From Polyporus tsugae (lineage: Eukaryota; Basidiomycota; Agaricomycetes; Polyporales; Polyporaceae): a stretch of DNA of 64,000 nt. Position 1 is the stretch's first letter, and each line of letters starts with the position of its first letter. Below are positions 11,919 through 23,447 of this stretch, one piece after another. The translations under genes and the position numbers were made by a program. The notes under the pieces are model-generated. The model had not been told where the DNA came from, ran no database searches, and saw only the letters and a list, made by a program, of their open reading frames with translations. Location of the stretch: NCBI GenBank assembly GCA_024305745.1, contig JAHRBS010000004.1:3720001-3784000 (forward strand). The letters are read 5' to 3'.

Positions 11919-14070
11919 TCACTGGTCGTCCTCGGAGAGCGCATCGTAGATCGGGCACAGCTCCTCCCACGCGGTGGGGACGGGGTTCGCGACCTGGGTC
12001 TCGGCGATGGCCTCGGCCAAGACGATCGCGAAGCCGGCCTCGAGGTGGAAGTCGATGTGGCAGTGGAGGAACCACGGGCCGGGGTTGTCCGTGCGGAACC
12101 GGATCGTGACGTTGTCGTTGGCGGCGGGCGTGCCCGTCGAGACGACGTCGCGCCAGATCGGGTCGTCGTAGTTGTACGTCGTGGAGCCCGCGGAGCGGAC
12201 GACCGCGAAGGTGTGCTGGACATGGTGGATGCGGCGTGAGCGTTATAGACTACTTATGGAGGCAGCGATGGGGAGGGGGGACTTACACCGTGCAGGTGGA
12301 AGGGGTGCGGGACGCCGGGGGCGTTGGCCGTCGCGGGCATGGTGATCTCGATGGTCGATTGCGAGGGGAGCTCGATGACGGCGCCAGACGGGAGGAGGTC
12401 CTGGGCAGCCTGTGCACCGCTCAGGATCTGGAGGAGGACCGGGACCGTGGGAGGGGTGAACGTCGCGCCGTTGGTGTAGAAGGCGGTGCCATCCTACGAA
12501 CTGGAGGTGAGCGACTGGCCTTCAAAGACAATGGATGGATCTTACGAAGGAGAAGGCGAGGTTGATCGCTTTATCCACACCACCACTGGTGGCCGTGCCG
12601 GGCTATCAACAACGGACATTAGGACCCGAAATGCACTGGGGATATTTTTGGACATACCACTGGCATGCTCTCGAGCGGGTGCAGGTCAGTCTCGACCAGA
12701 GGGCTGGAAGACACAGGCGCCAATACGGTGGTCGGCTCGACCGGTGCGGCGCCGTCGTAGCGCAGGATGGCCGAGTTGATCCCGTCCGCGTATCCGGTCG
12801 TGCCGATGTTCGGGTTCGCGCGGATCCAGTGGTTGTCGATCCTCTGGTTGGCAGTCAACTGAGGGAGGAACTGTCAGGCTCCACACACCAGCAAAATAGC
12901 GCAAGGAGGCTTACCACGAACGAGTAGCGTTGTCCAGCAAAGATGGGGATGGAATCGACAACCAAAGGCTTGGTGTTCACGCCGTCGGCTTCGATGACAT
13001 TCAAGGTGTGGTTGTCGATGCTGAAGGTGTGGAACGGGTCGCACGACATGGACACCAGACGGAACCTATATCTGACTCGGTCCATTTGCATGAGCCCCAT
13101 ATACAAAGCATGGAGCTTCGAAACAGTTCTTACCGCTTCCCTTGAGTAACTGAGATCACGGCGAGATCAGCCTCGGCGGTACCGGTGGCGCGTCCGAGGC
13201 CGTTGATGAGTGTTGAGTCTGCCCCAAACCTAACAGCGTAACGTGAGAATCGTGGGTCGAGAACCACGGTGTACGTAGATACGTACGGGAAGGGGGAACC
13301 AAGCTTCGCAGCGACATGGTACCAGTCGGACAAAGTAATGACGGTCGAATCTGCGGTACGAGGCAGCATGAGAAATGTCTCGCTCAGGTAGTATTTAGGC
13401 TCATACCATCGTCGACGTCGTATAAACTTGCGTGCGGATCCTGAGGGTCATAGACGACCATGGGACCTCTCAAACCATCGCAGTACTGGGTTGACAAATG
13501 GCTGTGGTACCAAAAGGTCCCTGTTCCACCCCAATGTCAGTACGGTCATCGAGACAGCCAAAACCTCGGAGATATCTTACCGGCCTGGTCAGGGACCTTG
13601 AAGTCGTAGAGGAACGAATGCCCAGAAGCAATCGGGCATTGGTTGACGGAGGCACCGCCGTCCGCCCAGTTAGTTCCCTTCTGGAACAACCCGTGCCAAT
13701 GCTGCCAATACAGGTCAGTAACGGCGACGAACCCGCAAAGCCGGAGGAAGACTAACAACGCTCGTCGACTTGAGCATAGTGTGGTTTGTCAGGTTGTCGA
13801 TCACGTTGAGCTGAAAGTTGTCACCCTGTTTCGTGTACGTGAGCAAAGATAACTTCCATGCTGAGAGATGCCGGCGGGATGACTGACCTTATTCCCCGTG
13901 ATGAGCGGTCCTGGGAAGACACCGTTCATGACGACGGCATCGCGGGTAAATCCATCGGGGGAAACAGCGGCGTTGGAGATGGTCAGGTCGGTGACCGGTC
14001 CAATGGCTGCGTGCGTGCGCCCAACGAGGGCAAGGGTGATGAGGGAGGTCAAGAATGAAAGCCTTGACAT
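11919..14070 (-). CDS. lcc: laccase (secreted multicopper oxidase)
   Basis: A phenol-oxidising blue copper enzyme that couples one-electron oxidation to O2 reduction; in white-rot fungi it acts outside the cell on lignin phenols. The ATG at 14070 starts a signal peptide ([20 protein letters not shown] then AAIGPVTDL). All four copper motifs are present: [40 protein letters not shown] joined by a splice to HTFAVVR, and [15 protein letters not shown]. The residue ten positions after the T1 cysteine is Phe, typical of high-potential (class 3) laccases. The protein is about 520 residues, as usual for basidiomycetes, with roughly ten short introns and no breaks. The C-terminus is [15 protein letters not shown], stop at 11919-11921. 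Confidence 0.95.
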
Positions 14071-14174
14071 CGTGAAGATAGCGGTTCGGTGCGTAGCGGA
14101 AGGAAGAGCTGGGAGCTGGACGAAGTCGAGTTGAGAAAGGTCGAGCTTGGCCTGTCTGCTTCAGTGGCCATGTC

Positions 14175-14181
14175 TTAAATA
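14175..14181 (-). promoter_or_regulatory. TATA-like element of the laccase gene
   Basis: On the minus strand the sequence reads TATTTAA, about 105 bp upstream of the laccase ATG. This is the best core-promoter candidate; no other regulatory site was identified with confidence. Confidence 0.4.
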
Positions 14182-17100
14182 CTCTCTGAGCAGATTGGGC
14201 GGTTAGGCAAAGACGCTTCAGCTGAATATGTATGACATACCCTGCACGGAGCCGTCGGAGCATAGACCACGGAGCGCAGGCACGGCGGCTTCGACAGGAA
14301 CACTGTGTGGGGTTCCTCAGCGCGCAGGTTGGACCTGAAGGGCGATCCTCGCACGAACGCGCCACATATCGGAATGAGTGCTCGTAGAACAAGAATGGAA
14401 AGGTTCGAGGCCATAGAAGGTAGTGCGGGTCCCGCTGAACCACGAGAGCCGCAGTTCGATGAGCCATTTTCGCAGGACGGCTGGTACTGGCTGTGGCCGT
14501 TCGTAGTCTCGAGGCTGATCGTACCTGTTCGCGCCAAGCGCATGGTTAGTATACGACCTCAATCCCATGACGGAAACAGATACGACTTACCGGAGTCGAC
14601 AGGATCCAGAGCCCTTCATTCATTGAGTAACGCTCCCTTCAAAAAATTTCCTTATGTCAGTTTGCACCGCCATCTTCCTGTGTTGCCACATCGCTCTACG
14701 CCTCCAAGGGTCGCTGATTAGACGGGAGGAAGCAACAAGTTCCGAGGCCCACAATTCATTGCACTGTCGTTCGAGAAAGGCGATGGCCGGATCACGTCCG
14801 AGGCTCGCACTCGGAGTACTTGTCTGCGCTGCTGCTCGGTAAGTTGGGCAATCATACCCGCATGCAACGGCGGTACGACAACTACATTGACACCTATATC
14901 GGGTCTTTCTGCTATAGTGCCAAAGCTCAGTCATAAATGAGATTATTCATTGGGACGTGATGTCTCCCACCTTGGACCAGTCGCCCGTCTACATATGCCG
15001 CGCCTCGACCAGGAGACGCAGTCGCTTGGATGCACCGGCGGCCGTAATCACTGCACTCCGGGTGTTTTCCGGGACCGTGCCTCCGTATATACTGACTCGT
15101 AGTCGTATTCCCTTGGACTTGTATTTCTCTCCCGCCGCTTTACTCGAAAACAACATCTGTCAGCCAAGAGGGCGAAGTCGGTGAACTTGGCGTGTTAACA
15201 TACCTCCTATTGGGACTGAAACAACGTCGAGCGAGATGGATAGTGCAGGCGCAACAGGCGTCGGCGGCTGTGGCAATGTTTCAGCATTACATAGGGCTTG
15301 TCTCCAGACTGTACGCCGATGGGTCAGCGGCATGCCAACTTTGCGAGGTTGAGAATGAACGAGACCGACGCCGGGCCAAGTATGGACCTCCTTGGCGGGC
15401 TCGAGCGTGCGAAGACATGATGGATGGTAATGAACAGTCCGGACGAAGGGAGGCCTCCGACATCGGACCCTTGCCTACATGCCGTGATGTGCGTGTGCGG
15501 CTACCGTCCTCTTGTTAATCGCCAAGAAATACAAGTACCTTGGGTCGCAAGCCTGAGAGACATATACGCAGAGGTACTTGCCTGCTCCCTGTGTCAACAT
15601 CCGAACCCAGCAGCAAATGTATGCTTCTCGATAAGTGAATGGCCAATATGGTTGGGCTCGTTGGTAATCGATAATCTGTGATGTGGAGTAGCAAATGTTG
15701 TCAAGTTATCTTGCGCTATGAACAGGTCCCATCACCGTGGTAACTTACTAGGTTGTAAACCCGATGGGTTTCAATCGCGTAAATGACTCAGAGTGCACCA
15801 GGCCATCCTCGCCTCCGAAGAATCAGCGCAGCGTGAGCGACACAGAACGATTGGACATGGACGCTGAGCTTAAAACATCATCGATACGTCATCATCCTAC
15901 CGAAGGTCGATATACACACTTACAAGTATAACACACCTGTACAGCGTCCTTTACAACTCATCACCAGCCAAACTGTAGTTTCAGTGTATGCACAGGGTCA
16001 TATACGGCTAAAGGAGAAGCGTAGGTTAGCAAATGAATTCCCCGGGTTTAAATGGAGCGATTTGGTGAGTGGCCCCACGAACATCGCGTCCATCGGCATT
16101 GGAAGTCTTAATTGGGAAGTTGAGTCGGATGCCCATCACTCTATAATCCTTGCATGCGGAGTGTGGCGAACGTCGAGCGGTCCTCGGTCCTCCTCCGGCC
16201 AGCATCGTCCCTGCCGACACCACTCTGACGAGGGTTAAAGGGGGGCTGCGGCGCGCGTCCCGTCCAGACTACTCCAGGTCCAAATTCATGCGCTCAGAAT
16301 CAATACCGACCTACGATATGTAATATAAGTTCAGTCACCATCACGTCGCAAAGGAAAGGGAGATAACACACCCAGTAGCAGAGCCAGTCCTCGTCGCTTG
16401 TGTAGACGAAAACCGTTGGAGGAGAGCCGCGGAACGATGACCTTTGGCAAATTGTGCGTTGAGCTCCGTGTCAGTAGGTGCAGGTGTATGAAGAGTCGAA
16501 GGGGATCGCCAGCGTCAGAGAGACTAGGTCTTTGCGAATTCGAATCCAATGTGAATATCTCTCCTGTTTTATGATAGTCAGCATGGTTTCATACGTGTTG
16601 GTTAAGAAGGGCTCCTTACTAAGGTCGTTCACCCGACGAACAAGACGAAGCTCGCTTGAGGAGAACTCCGTGAACGGGTCGGAGCGAGCACCGTAGTCTC
16701 AAATGCTATCCGGTCTGAACGTTGAAGTCGTCGACGCCGATGCAGGACCCCTTGATTCTCTCGACCAACGCAAAGATCGTAATGGCATTGAACGGCATGT
16801 ACTGCGCATGATGAGCGACTGAGAGAGACCGTGACGCGGCACAGGAGTGCTGGTATTCGCTAAAGAGAATACAAATATACATACTTGCAAAACTTGCATC
16901 ACTCTCTCGGACAGCGTGTGCTGAGAACATGCCAAAAGGGCTATGGCGCAGCAAAAAGCGGTGGATATCCTCGTCGGCTCCAATTCCGAGGCAGAGTGAC
17001 AGGCCTTCAGTATTCAACCCCATGTCTCCTGCTGGTCACCTGGTGGAAAATACATGCAGTTGTTCATTCGAACACATCAATGTCAATGGGGAGGAGAGGC

Positions 17101-17270
17101 AGGGCTCACGGATCGGCTCACAGGACGGGGCCAGCTGGTGGATGCGCCGGGGGACGCAGTGCCTGTGAGTGCGGGAAAGTGCGAGGGAAGGATGCGATGG
17201 TGCCTCCTTCCTCGCCTTCGCCTACCCGAGCCGAGCTCGACGTTTGTGCCTGTCCTCCACATTCCACCAT

Positions 17271-17283
17271 CCCCCCCCCCCCC
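17271..17283 (+). repeat. 13-bp poly-C run
   Basis: A homopolymer of 13 cytosines about 60 bp upstream of the NIPA-type start codon, inside a CT-rich leader. It is prone to length error in sequencing and to slippage. Confidence 0.85.
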
Positions 17284-17342
17284 TCGCTTTGCTCCCTCAC
17301 GCTCCTTGACTCGATGACGGCGCAATTGTAGACTCCCCGAGG

Positions 17343-18796
17343 ATGCTAGAAGACAAGTACATCGGGCTCGCAATCGCCATTGCTGGCAACGTGGGCATTG
17401 GCAGCAGTTTCATCTTCACCAAGAAAGTGCGTCGGCAATGCCATGCTTCGAATTCTGTTCTGCGCAGCTCACAGACTGTGATCCTGGGGTGGATAGGGCT
17501 TGCTAGCAGCCAGCAAGAATGGCACTTCAGCGAGTAATGAACACACGTACTTCAGAAGTCCGTTATGGTGGATAGGTATGGTTGTAAGTGAGTATCGTCC
17601 CTTTCTAGTCATGTTCTGAGCTGGCTGGACTAACGCATTATCGATCAGTGGTGCTGGGAGAATGTGCGTGAACGCAGGCACATCCCACGAGTCCGATTCT
17701 CACAACTCTTTACAGTGCTAAACTTCGTTGCGTACACATTCGCACCGCCAATATTGATCACACCGATGGGAGCCCTTAGTGTAATCATTGGGTATGGTCA
17801 CAACTACTCGTTCTCCAGTATATGACCGAATGATCGTTGTAGGGCAATCCTCGCGTCATTCTTTCTGAACGAAAAGCTTGGGCATCTGGGCCGCGTGGGC
17901 TGCTCGCTATGCATCCTTGGTTCCCTCATAATCGTCCTGCACGCCCCTCCAGACAGGGAGATAGAGACCGTCGATGAGATCTTGCACTTCGCCCTCCAAC
18001 CTGGTACGTGCTCCTCCCCATTCGCATCGCCCTCCCCGCAAACGAGAACATTTGGCAGGTTTCCTGATGTACAGCTTCGCGGTCCTCGTCTTCAGTCTCT
18101 TCATGGTCTATGCCGTCGTCCCCAAGTACGGCCGCTCGAACCCCACCGTCTACATCTCCATCTGCTCCCTCGTCGGCTCCGTCTCCGTGATGGCGATCAA
18201 GGGCCTCGGCGTCGCCGTCAAGCTCACGTTCTCGGGCAACAACCAATTCACCCGCCCCGCGACGTACGTCTTTGGCATCCTCGTCGCGACCTGCATCATC
18301 GTGCAGACGAACTACTTCAATAAGGCGCTTGACACGTTTTCTACGAATGTGTATGTCCTTCGTCGTTCCTCAATCTACTATCTAGAGTGCACTGACCACG
18401 ACCTGACTCATACGCAGTGTGAATCCAATGTACTACGTCGGCTTCTCCACCGCGACGATCGTCGCCTCCATCATCCTCTTTCAAGGTCTCAACACCGACG
18501 ACCCCGCCAACTCCCTCTCGCTCCTCGCCGGCTTTATCACCACCTTCCTCGGCGTGCACCTACTCGAGCTCTCCCGCACCCCGAGCCCAGGCGGCGCCGG
18601 CAGCCCGGGCGAGAACGGCTACGTACGCGCCGTGAACGGCGACGAGGAGGTCGGGCTACAGACGATGTACGGGCATGAGCAGGACGACTACGAGCACGTC
18701 AGCAACGACACCGACCACGACCACGAGCGATCGCCGCTGCACCGGAGCCCCCGAATGAGCGACGAGCGCGGGCGTGGGCGCGATCGGACATCATGA
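17343..18796 (+). CDS. NIPA-type magnesium transporter (DUF803)
   Basis: A membrane protein of the NIPA/DUF803 family, linked to Mg2+ transport in eukaryotes. The ATG at 17343 opens MLEDKYIGLAIAIAGNVGIG with SSFIFTKK, the family's first helix. Following exons give YLRSPLWWIGMV, LLNFVAYTFAPPILITPMGA with LSVIIGAILASFFLNEKLG, and VGCSLCILGSLIIVLHAPPD. Then come GFLMYSFAVLVFSLFMVYAV and NPTVYISICSLVGSVSVM, followed by VNPMYYVGFSTATIVASIIL and a final helix LLAGFITTFLGVHLLEL. About nine transmembrane segments are expected. The C-terminal 70 residues are hydrophilic and acidic, with a His/Asp-rich patch (NDTDHDHE). Stop at 18794-18796. The order PPILITPMGALSV and the LNEKLG signature are typical and intact. 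Confidence 0.9.
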
Positions 18797-19440
18797 CGTT
18801 GGGGGTGATAGAATGCCTTTCTTGTGTGTGCAGGATGGAGAGCTTTACTGCAAATGTGCAACTGTGCTCGCATGTTGGGACGCACCCGAGGCGGTCGGCT
18901 GGTCGGCTTCAGACGGAGGGTGCGTATGTGCACCCGGCAGGTTGCATAAAGGAGAACTCGGAACGAGCTAACTTATTTGTAGTATTGTATGGACTCTCTG
19001 CTTGTACTAGAGCTATATTGTAACTATACATCTATGGTTGCGGCGATCTATAACACTATTACAACGCACGGCAGTAGGGGTACAGAGTCTGTCTGGATAC
19101 AGGATGATGCTGAGATGGGGCAAGTCGGTTGCATGGTGGTGTGGTATATTGAAAGATGAACAGCGAAGGAATGATTGAGTGCGCGGGGAAAGAGTACAGC
19201 GGGTCCGGCCAGGTAATGAAGGTCGAGTAAGGGTTGGGGGATGAGGAAGCATGCTGAGGATGAGAATGCAAAGATGAGTGGAGTGTAGCAGCGAGGTATA
19301 ATGCGAGCAAATGCGGTGAGACGAACGAAGCTGGAGCGGAAGCGCATAGAGTGACGCAAACGAGAGCGGGGAGGTTGGAAAACCAAACATTGTGGCAAGT
19401 CGAGTGAGACGGAATCGGAAGGGGAGGGGGAATGGGAGGC
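18797..19440. other. convergent 3' region between NIPA and the methyltransferase gene
   Basis: About 640 bp between two facing stop codons. It holds the 3' UTRs; no domain-bearing frame is present on either strand. Confidence 0.5.
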
Positions 19441-21959
19441 TTAGTGGGCGCCGCACTGACACGAACAATGGTGGGCTGACTTCAGGGCCTCGTACACCCG
19501 GATGGTCCGGACGTGTGTGGAGGACTGCTTCATCACCGCGACCCCGCCGTACATTTGCGCGCGAAGCCCGTCAATGGACACGGTGCGCTTCGGCTCTAGG
19601 TGCGTGCCGGTGTTGAACTTGAAAATGGTGGTCTTAGCAGGGGGTGGTGAAGGCGGCGCAGACTCATCCGCGTCGTTCTCGAGCTGGAGTCCGGGGATGT
19701 CTTGCGGCCAGTTGAAGCGTTTCCGACGGAAACTAGTGCAAATGATTATCAGTCAACCAAGCACAGCAAGTGATAGCGAGAGCACGTACCACTCGTAATC
19801 CCACAGAAAGTCGTCGAGCTCCCGTTCCGAGACGAGCGGTTTCCCGTGCTTATCACTCTGGGCGGCGACGTACTTCGAGAGCGCATCCTTGCACCCGAGC
19901 AGCGTGTTCATGTGCTTACACGCGTGCATCTCCAGCTCGAGCGGCGTGCAAGGGATGAGCGTCGACGGCAGAAGCACAAGCCCTGGCGGCTGATACGATC
20001 CCATCGCCTTCCACGACGTCGTCCTGCTGTCGAGCGTGTTCGCGTCTCCCAGCAAGAGCTGCCGCGCTTTCGACGTGAGCGAGTCCAGCATTCGCGGGTC
20101 GAGTTGCACTGGAGAGGTCTCGTCGCTCGTGCGCTGAGACTGCGATCGCGCGCCCGGCAAGGGAACAGCAACAGGCAGGTTCAGGCACGACGCCGCCGCG
20201 GACGGCTTCTCCTTCCGCTCCCACTCGAGCGACATCCACGGTGGATACTTGCTGCGCTTCTCGTCGTCGCTCGGGCGCTTCGCATGCGTGTACGAGTGCG
20301 AGGACTGCGCGGTGGATGGTCTGGAGGGAGACCGGAGCCCGAGGGCTTCATGACCCTCGGAGAGCTCGCGCGATGGCACGGCGAGCTCGAGGGTCTGTGT
20401 CCGTCGCGCGCATGATTGGCCAAAGACGTCACGTAGCATGTGCTCGAGGAACGCATGCGGGCGGGCCGCGATGTCATAATTGTTCACAAGCATGTTCTGG
20501 AAGACCGTCTCGAGATGGGTGGCGATCGCCGAGTTCGCGCTGAACTCGACATCGGACGGCGTGCGTGTGTGCGTGTGGTTCTTCTTGCCACCCGGGGAGC
20601 GTCGTACTGAAGGGAGGTCGGGGAGCGGTTTCTCGGGGAGCGAGGATGATGGGGAGGGCCCGAAGACGTTATCGGCACTGATGGCGCGCTGCCACTGCCG
20701 CTTCGACGGCGAACGCGGGACGTCTCGACTTGGGCGAGGAAGGATCGTCGGGAAGAACAGGTCGTCGTCGATGAGTTCTAGCCGGCCTCCCGGCCGAAGC
20801 ACCCTTCGTACCTGTGTCAGCACGAATTTCCACCGACTGACGGGAATGCAGAGTGTCAAGTTCGCCATTCGCACAAGATCGAAGGAGTTGTCTGGGAACG
20901 GTAACGGGTGCTTGACGCTGAAGGCAATTTAGTGGCGCGCATACAGTCAATTCCGCCGAATACACATACAAGTTAGCTCGTTCCCAGGCAACGTTCTTCG
21001 GAGTCTGCACAGGCTCGAGATGTGGGTGGACTTCGCCTGCTTCGTTGGTATGCATGTCAATGAGGTCCAGACCGACGACCCGGGTATTATTCGACTTCCA
21101 TAGCTTCGCGGCCTGGAGAACCCAGAAGCCTTCGCCGCATCCCAGGTCCAAGACGTCTGCGGGAGGTTTCTTGCCGAAGTTGTGAAACGTCGGCGAGTCC
21201 GCACGCATGAGCTTGCTCAACAGCTGGTGTGTCTGGTAATCGCTGTGCGCCGCAGGAGAGCGGCCCGTCAGCCATGAGGATCGCGTGGGAAGCGCACGCG
21301 TGCGGAGGGAACTGGACTCACTTCTCAAGCAGAACTTGGCTATACGCCTGCATGTACGGTGCGTCCTCGGGGGGAAATGGATGATGAGGCATGTTGCGCC
21401 TGCGGACGGTCCGGTTGCGGTCCTCGAATCCATCGTCCTCCTCCGTCTTTCGCGGACCCGCGGGGCGAGTGGAGTGCAAGTGTGGATCTGTACTCACGTT
21501 CGCCGCGGACGGGTCCTCCAACTGAAGAGGCAACGGGATCCGTTTCGTCCCTCTCCAGGTCTCCGTGAAGTCCAGGGATGAAGTCTTGAGCGCCTTAAGA
21601 GCCTGTCCAAAGGATCGCTTCTTCTTGAGCTTCAGGGTGGTCTCGGCGCGGACCGCCGCCTGAGTTATCGTGGCTTGTGATGGCGACTCATCCAAACGCA
21701 CATCGTCCTCCATGGAAGATCGCTCGGAGGAGGTTGGGGTGGGGGTAGGAGGCATCGGCCAGTGGTGCCAGTGGTGACTCTCCTTGGCTACCATTCCGGC
21801 AACGTATGTGTCAAAGAGAGCGGGGTTGGAAAGAGCATGAGTGGAAGAAAGCATCGGGTAACGAATGTCGGGGATGGGAGCGTACAGAGTGGGGTCGTCA
21901 AAAGGCGCGCCCGGAGTCGTTGCACGGGAGGAGACGGGAAAGATAATGGTGGACTCCAT
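19441..21959 (-). CDS. SAM-dependent methyltransferase-domain protein with long disordered inserts
   Basis: A fungal class I methyltransferase-domain protein of about 770 residues; the substrate is unknown. The ATG at 21959 starts MESTIIFPVSSRATTPG. A disordered, proline-rich N-terminus of about 200 residues leads to PPEDAPYMQAYSQVLLE. The catalytic domain follows: SAM motif I VLDLGCGEGFWVLQAA, then RVVGLDLIDM, then SFDLVRMANLTLCIPV and VLRPGGRLELIDDDLFFPT. The region after the IDDD strand is expanded by serine-rich inserts before helices with LETVFQNMLVNNYDIAARPH and CTPLELEMHACKHMNTLLGC. The last exon ends in a His/Cys cluster (HHCSCQCGAH), stop at 19441-19443. Upstream in-frame sequence continues to 22415 without a better ATG. 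Introns separate four main exons. Confidence 0.82.
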
Positions 21960-22715
21960 GGTACGGGGGGAGAACTCGCCGTTAAGAGAGAGGAGAGAGA
22001 ATAGGGAAGTGTCGAGTGGCGGAGGGAAGTCGGCGGTTGCTTTGTCTTGTGTGACAATGGGCCTTGGTGGTTCGCGAAGGAGTCGGTGGCAGAGGTTAAT
22101 CGAGAGCAGACATCGACAGGCGAAGGGAAGCGTTACGATTGGCGTACGCCGCCAGTTGCGTATGGGCGAGCCTCGGAAAGCCTCCAGGGCAGCGCCTCGG
22201 AGATGCGACAAGTCGCCAACTCGTTCCGTTGGGCGGTGCCGGAATGGGCTGACAGTGACAAATCCCCGCGTCAAGGAGCCTCCACCTCTGGGTATATGCC
22301 CAAGGGAGTGAGAAAGGACCCACGAGAGATGCTGCGCCGGAGACGATGACGGAGTGTCGAGTCGGAGGGTGCCACTGGACGAGTAAGTGGGGACCGATAT
22401 CGGAGACCCACTCACCTTCCTTCACTCCATCACTGGCGCCGACCACAGTGCGCAAACTGGCCATCTTCCGACATAGTCCCCACAGCAGATGCCAAGACTC
22501 ACAGTAACCAAAATATGCGTATATGATACCGAGGCAATAGGTTGACAGACGAATTACTGTACAACACTAGCACCCGTCGTCGCCTGAGGCTCGCGGAGTG
22601 GATGCCATACATTACCCCGACCACGTTACAACACTGCGAGCCGTCATCTTAGCGGGAGCCGGGAACTTGACATGGTTGACTTCGTGCCACCATTCGAGGA
22701 CTTGACACTCCGAAC
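21960..22715. other. interval between the methyltransferase start and SF3B5 stop
   Basis: About 750 bp holding the methyltransferase promoter or leader and the SF3B5 3' UTR. A long minus-strand open frame (to 22415) precedes the chosen methyltransferase ATG but shows no domain. Confidence 0.45.
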
Positions 22716-23262
22716 TCAGTCGTCCTTGGGTGGGGGTGGACCGCACGGTTGCAACATGCGCTACGAGGCATTTGCAACGGACGTCAAGGGTTGTGGTGAA
22801 ACGAGATGGAGTCGACACACCTCGGTCATTTCAAACCTGACCCGCCCAACCGCTTCTCCATCAGCAATCGCCATGTATGAAGTCAGAGAAGGGTGCCCGA
22901 CGATTGACGAGAGGGTGTCCCTATGCTGGTGGGTGAGCCATTCGCTGCGGTCCTGTGTTAGTGATCCAGTATAGTCCCCGAATTTCTGAGTTCCTCACTA
23001 TTTCGTCAGATCGGCATGGCCTTTAACAGGGCGTTAGTAGGAAGCCCAGACAGCGAGTGGAGACGTACCAGTGCCAGTGTAGCGAGCATGCACTGCGCGA
23101 GAGTGGCGGTTAACTTAATGGGATACAGCTCCGACATTCAACGATGTTCGTACTCACAATGCTCGAGCTGAGTGTTTGCGGTGTATCGTAGCTCGGAAGA
23201 CTGAAAACGGCATCAGAACATGTGCAGAAGAGACGAGGTACAACAGCGAGATGACTGACCAT
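22716..23262 (-). CDS. SF3B5: splicing factor 3B subunit 5 (SF3B5/SF3b10) in six small exons
   Basis: The smallest structural subunit of the SF3b complex of the U2 snRNP. The spliced product is 86 residues, the same as the human protein, and includes YTANTQLEHL, TGTGHADLTKYEWLTHQHRD, GHPSLTSYMAIADGEAVGRV and the family C-terminus RMLQPCGPP. Exons on the minus strand are 23262-23260 (only the ATG), 23200-23158, 23092-23069 (24 nt), 23020-22999 (22 nt), 22944-22821 and 22760-22716. Their coding total is 261 nt and all joins are in frame with GT-AG introns. No exon is long enough to show as an open frame, so the gene is easy to miss. It is divergent from C1D, whose ATG is 185 bp away. Confidence 0.93.
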
Positions 23263-23447
23263 GGTCAAGGGCAACGATTACCTACGGCTGTTTGCCGACC
23301 GCCAGAATTGGTGACCCGACCGGCGCTTCTACTCAGTTTTAGCTCTTCACCTCGCGCACTCGGACTTGTCGCGTACAGCTTGGATTTCTCCCTTCTCGCT
23401 GGGCTATAGTCATCACGGGCTGGAACATAACTTGGCTGGTGTACAAT
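23263..23447. promoter_or_regulatory. divergent promoter between SF3B5 and C1D/Rrp47
   Basis: 185 bp separate two RNA-processing genes reading outward. Both core promoters must lie here; no TATA box is clear. Confidence 0.5.

Larger units (their letters stand above)
14071..17342. other. 3.3-kb stretch with no supportable gene
   Basis: The longest gene-free interval. The left end is the laccase promoter and the right end the NIPA promoter. Both strands were read for domains. Only short, unrelated frames are found, such as a signal-peptide-like piece MAGSRPRLALGVLVCAAAR at 14783 next to a GTAAGT donor, and minus-strand frames at 16330-17020, none with a family motif. Base composition looks less GC-rich than in the flanking genes. 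Decayed genes or old repeats are possible but not shown. Confidence 0.4.

Noticed and set aside
1..14070. Secondary-metabolite cluster made of the MFS, FAD monooxygenase and laccase genes
   Set aside because: They are separated by housekeeping genes (mS45, EFM3, WSS1) and there is no synthase or cluster regulator.
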